Origin: Guillardia theta CCMP2712 | Taxonomy: Eukaryota > Cryptophyceae > Pyrenomonadales > Geminigeraceae | NCBI RefSeq assembly: GCF_000315625.1 | Contig: NW_005434644.1 | Location: forward strand, 646,650-688,250 | DNA: 41,601 nt | Direction of reading: 5' to 3' | In this document: in pieces, positions 21,453 to 30,862 of the stretch | Layout of the letters: the number at the start of each line of letters is the position of its first letter | Position numbering within the stretch: position 1 is the stretch's first letter | Made by a program: the position numbers and the translations under genes | Notes under the pieces: generated by a model | The model's input: only the letters and a program-made list of their open reading frames with translations | Database searches by the model: none | Told to the model about the DNA's origin: nothing

Positions 21453-21830
21453 ATGTTCGGGAGAACTTCTGGCTTGCTATTCGTATCCGTGCTCCTCATC
21501 GCTGTGAGGGCAGGCAGCTGTTTCATCTCTCATGACGGCATGAGTGAGAGAAACTTTCGCTTCAACAACTTCTTCGCGCTTCCTGCTGCAAGCGGCCACA
21601 GCCCCTTCTACTCGGATTCCGACTTGTCGGACCTGCTCATCCGCTGGGCTTCTCGGGTTTCGAGCCCCACAGAGAATTCTGAGAGGAGCGAGAGCCTGAA
21701 ACCGGGTGCCAAGAGGCAAGATAGTTGTGCGTATCCCCCGGAGAACAGAAACTTTCTGGGAGGCAAAATGCCTCTCCCCCCGCTCGGACTGTTGCGGCCT
21801 GCCAACTTTGGAAAGCCTTTGATGAAATGA
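21453..21830 (+). CDS. small presequence-bearing protein, unknown function
   Basis: An intronless 125-codon frame. Residues 1-20 form a strong signal peptide (GLLFVSVLLIAVRAG), followed within a few residues by Cys-Phe and then a Ser/Arg/Asn-rich, acid-poor stretch (SERNFRFNNFFALP). That is the pattern of a bipartite plastid-targeting presequence in secondary red-plastid algae. The mature part is short, hydrophilic and Pro/Gly-rich at the end (KMPLPPLGLLRPANFGKP). I recognise no family. The ATG at 21453 is the first in frame and directly opens the signal peptide. The gene is convergent with the minus-strand gene ending at 21997. Confidence 0.6.
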   Translation: MFGRTSGLLFVSVLLIAVRAGSCFISHDGMSERNFRFNNFFALPAASGHSPFYSDSDLSDLLIRWASRVSSPTENSERSESLKPGAKRQDSCAYPPENRNFLGGKMPLPPLGLLRPANFGKPLMK

Positions 21831-21996
21831 GGAGGTCGACACTCTTCGTTCCTCTTGTACATAGATCACGATGATGGGAAATGCTCCATGGTTTGTAAGC
21901 ATGAGAGCACCATCATGTTCAACGGCACTTGCCGCCTAGCTTGTTGTCTCCTGCTAGTCCGTTGCAGTGTAAAATTTTTGTTTCAGTTTTTGAAAG

Positions 21997-24014
21997 CTAT
22001 ATTTCAGCATCGTATTGAACAAGTTCGGCAGCAAATAAATCATGCAAAGCTCTGACTTTCTGTTGTTGTTCGTCTACCTGCATCTCCAGAATTTGTATGT
22101 CGGCCTGGACAAGTCAAGCGTCAGAAACAGCATTCCTTATCAATCGTAGTCGCCTTTATCTGCTCCTCCTTGTCTTTCGATTCGTCCTGTAGCTGTCGCA
22201 GCTTCTGCAGCTTCATCTCAAGATCCGCTTGAATTTTCTAAGCCTCGGATCAGCTCCATCAGATCAGCAAGACAAGACACGACCTTCAGGACCGGAGTAG
22301 AGACTACTTTGAGGTCTGACAACATCTCTGCCCCGTCGTGTGGGGGCGGGTTCGCTGGCGCTGCCTCCATGTCGGCCTTCTGACTGACCTCTGCTGCTTT
22401 CTTCTGCCTGCGGAGAGAGATGCTCTTGAGCGCTTCTTCCCTTAGCTTCTTCTGATATTCCTCGTTTGCTATCCTCTGCGCTTCAGTGAGGGCGACTGCA
22501 GTGGTAGTCGCCCTCCCCTGCGAGTCCCCTTTGCCGTCTTGACTGTTGTCCTCTCCTAATCTTCTTTTTGAACCACGAGCACCTTGGCTGTTAGGACGAT
22601 TCCTATGACCCTCCTCCTCGTCATTGTCATATTTCTTCTTAGAAGCCTGCTTCTTCGCCTCATCCCTGTTAACCCACGGTCACAGGAAAGCCAAAAAGCA
22701 GTCAATGGCAGAGGACTACATACATCTGATGAACTCGCTCCCGCTCCTCTTGGAATGCTTTCCATTGCCTCGTTGCCCTCTTCTTGGGATCCTGTGTAGG
22801 CTTCGATTTTCCTCCGTCCAACGACTGCAGACTGTCATCGTTCCCACCCCTCGCCGCTGCTTGTGCGGTGCGGGATGTTCTAGTCCGATCGGGGCCCTCG
22901 TCATACACGGGCTCATTGTACAGGTCTGGCAGATCAGGTACGGCGTCGAGATGCATCGTTCTTGGACGCTTAATTCCCTCTGGTACGTCCATGGTCGGCA
23001 TCGGCTGGATCTTGTGGTTGAGTTGATGTTGGAGAGAGGGTGGGCGTCCTTGTGCACCGTAGTCGCTCTTCACGGGGACTTGAAGACTTGCAGGCTCATG
23101 GCCGCCGCCTTGGAGCAAACCGCCTGTCCAGTATGTATCAAGAACACTAGAGCGATGGCAAGTGAGTGATCAGCAGAAGACTCACCAGTGTCACGATGAC
23201 TGAATATCGTTTGAACCACCCCTCGATCCTTGTTGCACATACGTCAAGTGTCTGACAAAGACTTGTTCGGTGACATGATTACCATTACGTTCGACATGTC
23301 TCGGTTCTCCTGGTGATGCATCACTTGGAAGTTGCCATTGTGGCCGATATTCTGCAGAGAAGTCACAGACTACACACGGTCTGCCGCCCTAGTCGTCCTA
23401 GGGAACTCATGACTCACCAGACGGTTCATCGGCAACGGTTCCTGCAGCGTCAACGTGCTTCGGGGTTGCGCCGCCATGCTGGCTTGTCCTACGGGCATCC
23501 CTGGCCCCACAGGCTGGTGCATATTTCCACTCTGCAGGCCCATGTTGGCGTTGATGCGCATGTGAGGCTGCATCGAGCTGGTGTGAGGCCCCCCTGCCAT
23601 CTGCTGCACGTTTGGCTGCATGACTACCCTCCTGGGGTCGTTCTCGGGTACGACAGCCATGCATGCGATCGCGACTCGGGGCCCGAGGGAGTTCAGCATG
23701 TTCGGCTGGGGGGGTTGAAACACGGGGGAGGGCTGGTTCATGTTTCCTTGAGGGAAACTTTGGGGGAGAGTTTGCTGCAGCTGCATCATCATACTGTTGG
23801 GTGCGTTCAACCCGTTGCTCATTGCCGGCGACTGCATGCCGGCGACACCCTGAAGACCTGCCATGATGGTGTTGGGCATCTGATGCCCAGGGTTTGGTGC
23901 CTGCCCCATACCCACTGCACCCCCCATGTGTTGCGACGGCAACGACTGCAAGACCGCTTGTGGCCATGGCTGCTGCTGCTGCATTGCAAACAAATTGTTG
24001 TTGTTGAAGGACAT
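21997..24014 (-). CDS. Q/M/N-rich protein with C-terminal coiled coil, unknown family (7 exons)
   Basis: Exons: 24014-23418, 23351-23283, 23228-23186, 23123-22724, 22665-22308, 22237-22154, 22104-21997, giving 552 residues. The N-terminal 210 residues are low-complexity Gln/Met/Asn/Pro (MSFNNNNLFAMQQQQPWPQ), like many transcription-coactivator or RNA-granule proteins. The middle is charged and disordered (KKRATRQWKAFQEERERVHQ), and the C-terminal about 170 residues form coiled coils (QADLEMKLQKLRQLQDESKD, ILEMQVDEQQQKVRAL). The last intron (22105-22153) appears to be GC-AG, with donor AAG|GCGACT. No enzymatic domain is seen; a role in nuclear regulation is only a guess from composition. Confidence 0.75.
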
Positions 24015-24176
24015 GTCGAGCCACGCAGTTTTTCCTTGGAAGACTTGCCTTTCCCCAATCCTGCCCTGCCCTGCCCTCTTCTCCTTCTCTCCCCTTCCCC
24101 GCCTTCAAGTTCCTCCTCTCTTCCCCTTTCCTTCCTGCACGTTACTCATTCCAGCATACTCCCTACCCTTCTCTCC

Positions 24177-24237
24177 TCCTCTGCTCTGCTCTGCTCTGCT
24201 CTGCTCTGCTTTGCTCTGCTCTGCTCTGCTCTGCTCT
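24177..24237. repeat. (TCTGC)n pentanucleotide microsatellite
   Basis: About 12 units with one T substitution. Its near edge is about 163 bp upstream of the start codon of the minus-strand gene at 24014. The same repeat lies about 168 bp upstream of the minus-strand seipin start. Confidence 0.95.
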
Positions 24238-24556
24238 ACCTCTCAGGACAGCACCCTCCCAGCTTGAGCTTCAGCATGTTTCTCGTCCTGAGAATCATTC
24301 CGGGCCCACCGGCTGTCGCCGGGTCCGAAGGGCAGTGAAACTTGATTAGACTGAGAAACGGTTATTGACGCCGTTGACACTGTTTATTGCGACACAGTTA
24401 CTGAATATATGTATTCAATAAAATACATTCTCAATCCCGCTGACATTCCTATATATTCATTTCTGAATACAATATTTTATTGGATGCAAGCCGTTACCGA
24501 CGTTACGAAAAAAAGAAAAAAAGGAGCCTCGTGCTGCGAGTCCTCGAGCGGCAGCT

Positions 24557-25889
24557 ATGGTGGTCAAGTAAGACAAGCATGCTCTGCCTTGGCGCTCCCT
24601 CGCTCCATGGCAGATGCTCTTTGTCCTCCTCGTCATGATCATTTTCATCGCTCCTTCCGTTTCCCACTCGTGTTCTCCTCCTATCGTGGAAGTGCTGCAT
24701 TGTTGTTGTCTTTCGGTGAATGCCTCCTCTGGGTAGGCTGTTTGTTGGTTAACTGGTATGGAGATGCCTGCAGTTCATGGCAGTCATTGTTGTGTTCTAC
24801 TTGCCATGTTTTCTGGTCATATAGCTGTGATGTGTTCCCTTTGTTGAATATCAAAAATTTGTTTTGTGCAAAGCATTACCCTGTCACGGTTACCCTGTCA
24901 CGGTTACCCTGTCACGGTTGATGATAGATGTTTCCAAGCTCCATTTCCTTCAGTCTTGCTTCATACTGCATTATCTCGAGCTCATTCTCTTTCCTCTCAA
25001 TTCCACTCGCATCATAATCTTCACACATTCTCCGCCTCTGTACCAGCATCCTCCTTGTGGATACACCATTCCCGTCCTCCCCCCCTTGTGCCTTTACCAA
25101 GGACGTTTTATTGACGACCTTTCCTCAGGACCGAGACCTGCACCTTCAGTAACTTCAGGATCTATCCTGGCCATGGCTGCCTTTACATCCGCACGGATGG
25201 AAAGGTGAAGACGAAGGAAGCAGGAGGTTCTGTTGAGTGACGGCTGTGGTTTCCAGTCCTTCCGCTTCATTAACGCCAAGAACGAAGCTAGTTTCCACAT
25301 GAAGCGCAACCCCCGCAAGCTGAACTGGTGAGTTCAAGACTATGCCGTATCTTCCCCTTTCCCCTTTCTTTCCTCCTGTCTCCACTCTCATGCCTTGCCT
25401 GCTCCATCTAGCGGCACCACTCACGTGAACGTGTTAGGACTCTGTTCTACCGCCGTCTCAGGAAGAAGGGAACTCAGGAGGACCAGCTCAAGAAGGCCAA
25501 GAAGAGGGTCATCAGCACTTCCGTCTTGTCCCGTGGTATCCAGGGTATGACCATCGAGGAGTTGAAGAACAAGACCAGTGAGGGCAAGGAGCGTCGTAAG
25601 GCCATGCGTGAGGCCACCGTTCGGTGAGGACGAGGAGCTTGTGTGAGCACGTTGATGATGTACTCCTTCACAGTGAGGCCAAGGATGCAGCAAGAAAGAA
25701 GCAGGAGGAGAAGAAGAAGAACGCCCCAGCGAAGAAGGCCGCTCCTGTATACCTCCTCCCTGCTCATCTAGTTGTTTGTCTTGACCTGGTCTGCAGGCTG
25801 GAAACAAGATGGACGTTAAGGGAACCAAGGGAGGCGCCAACCTTAAGCCTGCTCGTCAGTCTGCTCCTGGCAAGCAGGGTGCTCGATAA
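24557..25889 (+). CDS. RPL24: 60S ribosomal protein eL24 (6 exons)
   Basis: Exons: 24557-24567, 25129-25204, 25257-25327, 25438-25623, 25674-25746, 25797-25889, giving 169 residues. Exon 1 is only 11 nt (ATG GTG GTC AA) and is joined across a 561-nt intron to exon 2, yielding [20 protein letters not shown]. That matches the conserved start of eL24, which binds at the subunit interface of the large ribosomal subunit. Further family motifs are [27 protein letters not shown] and [14 protein letters not shown]. The C-terminus is the usual basic Lys/Ala-rich tail. Expected second zinc-ribbon cysteines are partly replaced, as is usual in eukaryotic eL24. It is convergent with the NCS2 transporter (48 bp between stops). 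Confidence 0.95.
24884..24919 (+). repeat. three tandem copies of a 14-bp unit TTACCCTGTCACGG
   Basis: Three perfect or near-perfect direct copies in the 561-nt first intron of the eL24 gene. They could be a regulatory element of this highly expressed gene or simple duplication. Confidence 0.9.
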
Positions 25890-25937
25890 ACATGTCGTTT
25901 TTGGATTAAATTCTGGAAAGTGAAGATTTGACTGAGT

Positions 25938-28900
25938 TCAAGTGTTGTGGGTCTTGGCGTCCCGAGGGAGGAGGAGGTTGAGGAGGAGCGCGATGCTGGT
26001 CCCGATGCAGTAGGGGCTGGAGATTACGAGGATTGTTGTGTCTCGCAGCAGCTGCCAAGTCTGTGTCGCGTGCGGATCCTTCACCTACTGGAGCGTCATC
26101 GCTGTTCCTCCTCGCCCTCACCTCTTCTCTCACCCATAGAGCGTTGGTCGCCCAGGCTGGGCTGATGGCAACGCCGACGCCAACCCCCACAGCGATGGCG
26201 ACGACGAACCGCGTGCGACGATCGACGAGAGCAGCACCTAGAGAGAGTCAGGAGGGGGAGGGGGGAGGAAGGAGGCGCCGGTGGGAGGAGGATCCCTACC
26301 GATAAGTTTGATTCCAGAGAGAATGATGTTGGAGAAGAGAAACGTTGTCATGCCGCCGAGAACGCAGTCAGGGATGGCGAGGACGAGGGCGGCAAGCTTG
26401 GAGAACGACCCCATCAGGATCAGGCAGACTCCACACGCATAGCCTGCGGGTTGGCGCCCCCTCAACGACATGGAAGGGCTGCGATGCTCCTCACCTGCTC
26501 TCCTACTTGCGCAGCGCGACATGGCTATCACTCCGTTGTTCTGCGACATGGTGGTGGTCGGCATCGAAGTGAGCAAGCACGCGAGCAGGCTGCTCAGCCC
26601 GTCCGCTAGCAGCCCCCCCTGCAGCCTTCGCTCGAAGACAGGGCCTTGGGTCTCGACTGCGGCAACGAGTCACTTGGCTTGCTCCTCCTTTGGCTCAACT
26701 GAGAGAAGTCTGACCTTGGGACGCCTCGGCGGAGGCTGAGATGTCTCCGATGGACTCCACGGAGGTGATAACGAAGCAGATGAGGAGGGGGAAGATGGAG
26801 GGCAGGTAGATGGAGATGGGGAAGACCTAGATAGGCAAGGCTCTGCTCAGTCGGCCTTGCACGTGCTGCAGTCACCTTGCTGAAGAGGAAGGTGAAGGGC
26901 GGAGCTGACGAGACGCCGTCGAGATTGACAAATCGAAGTTGCCTGCCACGAGCTCATTCCCCTGTATCGCTCGCGCACGGATCTCAACTCGCCTCCCATC
27001 CTGTTCATAGCTGAGGGCGAAGGGGGCAGCCAGTCAGCAAGCAGGCTCGTTCTCCTCCTTCCCTCCTCCTTTCACCTCGAAAGTCCAGCGATGGAGAATC
27101 CAACCATGAGAGCGAACGCCACCTGCCCAGAGCAATTCATCTACTCGCCGCCCTTGCTGGCTCAGGTTAGGCGCTGCACCTGACAGTTCCTGATGAAAGG
27201 AGAGCCGAAAATCTCCGTCAACACTAAGATAGCAAACACCAGCATCCCGAGGGTCACGTACTGGCCAGCACAGGCCTGTCAGTCGTCCTCCCCGCCTTCT
27301 CAACTCTCTGCTTCCACCTCCTTCGAGCCGTAGGCGAGTTTGACTTGACCGTTGCCTGCAATGGGTGTGAGAAAGGGCACGAGACGACGGGGAGAGGAGG
27401 AGGAGAGGAGGAGAGTTGGGGAGGAGAGTTGGGGAGGAGGGGGGGAGGAGGGACGGGATGAGGGGGGGAAAGAATAGTCAGAGTGGGAGGAGGGAAGGAG
27501 GGTGACGAGGGAGAGGGAGAGGGCTGACCTGAACAAAGAACCCAAGAGGCTCGCGGATCGGGGAGGGACGGAGGGACTCCCGGCAGATCCATGAACGTCT
27601 CGCACCTTGAGGGGTAGGAGGTCAGAGGACGCAAACCCATCGCCTCCTGCTCCTGCTCCTCCCTCACTCTGTCCGATCTCCCCTCGTGACGTTGCTGGCT
27701 TGGTCGAAGTGAGGTGGAAGGTACTTGCAGACGTGCCTGGGAAGGCTCAGCAGGATTCTCCTCTCTACTTCGTGTTCACCTCAGCGCCCCGACCAGCGGA
27801 TCGCAAGCTCCTGCCGCTGAACGTGGTCCCCGGCCATCGGGAGGGAAGCAGGGAGAGGAGGAAGGATAGTCCTTGGTCACGTTGCCAGGGATCGACACGC
27901 CCACCAGCGTCACCTGCACTCCAACCCTCTCACCCTCCCTCCTCCTCCTCCCTCCTCCCACCACCTTCCTCTTGGCGAAGTGCTCTGCGCAGAAAGCTCC
28001 TCCTCCCCAGTACTTGATGCCCGTCCCTGTGAGGCCAACACCGATGAGGAGGACGCAGACGCCTGCATGCAGTATGTGAGCAACGGAGGAGAAGGCAGCG
28101 GCGCCCACCGGCAACGTGCTGGGGGAAGAGCTTTCGGAGGAATTTCTGTGGGACGATGCTTATAAAGACCTCCAGGAGGGAGCAGACCATGCACGTCCCT
28201 ACGGAGAATTCAGTTCGCTCACCATGGCTCGACGCTCCTGCACTACCCAAGAAGGCCCCGTACGCCTCCTGCCCGCTGAACTTGCATCGACCCGTCTCCG
28301 TGTTGCACTGAAGGAAGTAGACGAGAGGAAGAGTCATGAAAACTTTGTAACTCTCCTCTCCTTGTTGTTCGTGTCCCCCCTCCTCTTCTCTCTTGCTTCC
28401 TATCTCTTCCTCTTCTTCTCCTTCTCTCTCCTTTTCCTCTCTTTCACCTGGCCGATGTTAGTGACCCCAGGGATCGAGACCCCCTCCTCGCTCGCCCATG
28501 CCAGGAAGCAGTCGCTGTCCAGAGTGCAGGCACGCGGCGAGTCCTCTTGCATCATGTAGGCTGCCGTCGACCTGGCGATGGGGAGGAAGGTGAAGGAAGT
28601 TCCCGCAACCGAGATCAGCCCCGTCCCCACCACCAGCCCTGTCCTCCCGACCTTGAGCTGGTGCACCTGGATCAGGGACGCGATGCCTGAGACGATCAGT
28701 CCAGCAGACACCAGGTACCGCGTCTCCTCCTTGCTCAGCCGCAGCTCGTTGGACCCAGAGAGTAGCAGAGCCGGCGTGACGATCCCTCCGACCATGGCGA
28801 TGGCGTGTTGCAAGCCCATGACTATGGCCATGATCCATGGGATGGGCTTGTCGAGCGGGAAGAAGGGAGGAGGAACGTTGGAGCTGGAGACGCAGGGGAT

Positions 28901-29261
28901 CCTGGGCATGAACAACCAGCTCCACTTGTACTGCAGCCTTGAGCGGAGCTCTTCATCCACAAGCAGCAACAGCAGGGCAGGACACACCTTGAAGGCAGGG
29001 CCTCGTCGTCCTCGACCTGGAGACCCACCTGCTCGTTGGCCCAGGGGGGGAGGTGCTTCAGTCAGCGGAGGCAGCAGTAGCATGCTCTACCTGATCGTCG
29101 CTACTCTCCTCTACCTGCAGCCAGCTCCTGGACGTGTCCCCATCGCGAGTCTCAAAGCTGGGAGTTGTCTGGATGGTTGCATAGTCCCCACCAGCCTCAT
29201 CCGCGTGCTCGACGAGGGATATCCCGTCGCTCTCCTCTCTGTTTGCTCTCTTCTTGATCAT
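25938..29261 (-). CDS. NCS2/NAT family nucleobase or ascorbate transporter (about 15 exons)
   Basis: Well-supported exons: 28948-28448, 28307-28247, 28198-28109, 28062-27965, 27913-27780, (about 27560)-27529, 27355-27318, 27275-27180, 27122-27076, (about 26935)-26876, 26826-26715, 26656-26495, 26443-26300, 26237-26134, 26051-25938. An N-terminal exon 29261-29091 is likely, but its join to 28948 is unresolved; the junctions near 27780-27560 and 27076-26935 are also uncertain. Family marks are the QH motif in TM1 (MGLQHAIAMVGG), LIGVGLTGTGIKYWGGG, EIFGSPFIRN, SVESIGDISASAE, and the NAT signature region QNNGVIAMSR. Members are polytopic membrane symporters for uric acid, xanthine, uracil or ascorbate. 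The signature Thr is Ser here. The substrate cannot be told. Confidence 0.9.
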
Positions 29262-29870
29262 TTGCAGGCACGCCGACCTTCTAGCTGATCAAGGATCCTC
29301 CCAGAAACCTCCTCCTTCTTTCCTCTTCCTCCTTTTTTTCCGCCCTCTTGCCTGCCTTCTTGATGACAGACAGCGTTGTTCTTCGCTCAACAGACGGAAC
29401 GATGACTTGAACCACCCATCGACCAGTAGAGCTCATCCATGTCTTGTATTTTGCAAGAGTTTCTATTCTCTCCAACCTCTTTCCCTCCTTTCTACGACCC
29501 AACTAGGCGTACCAGGACTAGTCAGGTCTCTTCATGACCTAGTACGTTGCACTCCGACTCATATATACATGTAGTCGCATCCCTTCTCCCTCTCTCACTC
29601 CATATCCTCTCCTCTCCTCCTCCTCCTCTCCTCCTCTTTTCCTCCTCTCCTCCTCTCCTTCCTCATCGCGCTAGACATCGTTCCCTTTCGCCGCCATTTC
29701 TCCCCGACAAACCCATTTACTTATATAAGTCCTACGGGGAGGGGTACTTTCATAGTAGGGAACAGGGGTTCTTTTAAAGGGGGTGAATTTGAGAAAGATA
29801 GGACGGGGTCGACAGCGGCATTTGAGGGGTGGGGTGGTGCCTGGTCAAACCATTTGACGGATATAGCACC
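29262..29870. promoter_or_regulatory. divergent promoter region between NCS2 transporter and FKBP
   Basis: No gene. 29310-29690 is pyrimidine-rich (CCTCCTCT tracts). From about 29735 to 29860 the plus strand carries GGGGAGGGGTAC, GGGGGTG, GGGGT and GGGGTGGGGT runs just upstream of the FKBP start at 29871. Confidence 0.45.
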
Positions 29871-30847
29871 ATGGCGGCGGGAGCGGTGAACGTGAGGTGA
29901 GGGAGGGAGGAGGGGAGGGGAGAAGGGAGGACGGTGAGGGATGAGCCAGTGTAGAGGGGAGAGGAAGGGGCACAAGGAAGGCAAGGAGTCGGAGAGGAAC
30001 TGAAGGATGACCGTGACTGCCGCTGTACGGCAGCGGGCCTTTTGAGGATGTGTCTGGCGAAAGGAGAAAGCAGAGGATGGAGCTTGTTGACAGATTTGCT
30101 TATGAGATGAGGGACGTTCATTTACTGAGCTTACACCTGCCTCTTCAGTCTCATCGTCCTCCTTCTTGCTGTCGTCCATGCGGGAGATGTGGCCCGGTCG
30201 CAGGTCCCTGATACGCCTCTTGACTCTGTTCCTCTGAAAGCTTTCCAGGCACGGATAAAGGAGGCGACGAAACCAGAAGTCTTGGCTGACATCAAGGTAC
30301 GAAGTTGAGAGATGAAAGAGGAGGGAGGGAGGGAGGGAGGGAGGGAGGGAGGAAGGAGATGAAGAGTCACCTTGGACCCGTAGGCTAGCTCCAACATTAT
30401 CAAGCTCAGCAACGGGCTGACGATTGAGATTCTGATGCCTGGGAAAGGGGAGGAGGCTGAGGTAAGCAGAGGCGCAGGGTCACTGAGAGGGCTGACAGTG
30501 GTCAGGCGGGGGACAGGGTCAGGGTTGAGTATTCGCAGTACATGGAGTCGTGCGACGCGAGCGAGCCGACCTGCAAGCTCATGCTGAACCAGAAGGTGAA
30601 CTCAGGCACGTTGGACACGAAGCTGGGTAGCGGGAAGCTGCAGCCGGGGCTCGAGCAAGGGATCGTCGGCATGAAAGTAGGGGAGAAGAGAACTATCCAC
30701 GTCCCCCCCGAGCTCGCGTTCGGCGACAATCCTCACCCCCCGTTCCCTGCCCACTCGGGCTTCAAGTATCAGCTGCAGCTGCTCAGTGTCTGCGGCCCCA
30801 ACGATCCCTTCATGAAGTCCCTCCTCTGTTCGCTGGGTTTCGTGTAA
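29871..30847 (+). CDS. secreted FKBP-type peptidyl-prolyl cis-trans isomerase (4 exons)
   Basis: Exons: 29871-29896, 30149-30296, 30384-30461, 30506-30847, giving 197 residues. The first exon (26 nt) plus exon 2 encodes a signal peptide (VSLIVLLLAVVHAG), so the protein enters the secretory route (ER, plastid or outside). The FKBP fold begins near residue 77 with the tract GLTIEILMPGKG, then RVEYSQYM, KLGSGKLQPGLEQGIVGMK, GEKRTIHVPPELAFGDN and GFKYQLQLLSV. These match the order VxY...LG..Q.I.G.E.G..GM..GE.R...IPP.LAYG of the family. The core Trp of the active site is replaced by Leu (QPGLEQG), common in divergent FKBPs with weaker activity. It catalyses prolyl isomerisation in protein folding. 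Confidence 0.9.
30322..30352. repeat. (GGGA)n microsatellite in an FKBP intron
   Basis: About seven GGGA units within the intron 30297-30383. Confidence 0.9.
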
Positions 30848-30862
30848 AGTGCATTGAAGTCG

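Noticed and set aside
23313-24338. 341-codon plus-strand open frame (His/Leu/Arg-rich)
   Set aside because: It is antisense to the Q/M/N-rich gene and runs through the TCTGC microsatellite. Its His/Arg/Leu composition is the complement of CAG/ATG-rich coding sequence.
24884-24919. Triple 14-bp repeat considered as a CRISPR or viral-type array
   Set aside because: The units are directly adjacent with no spacers, lie in an intron of a eukaryotic gene, and number only three.
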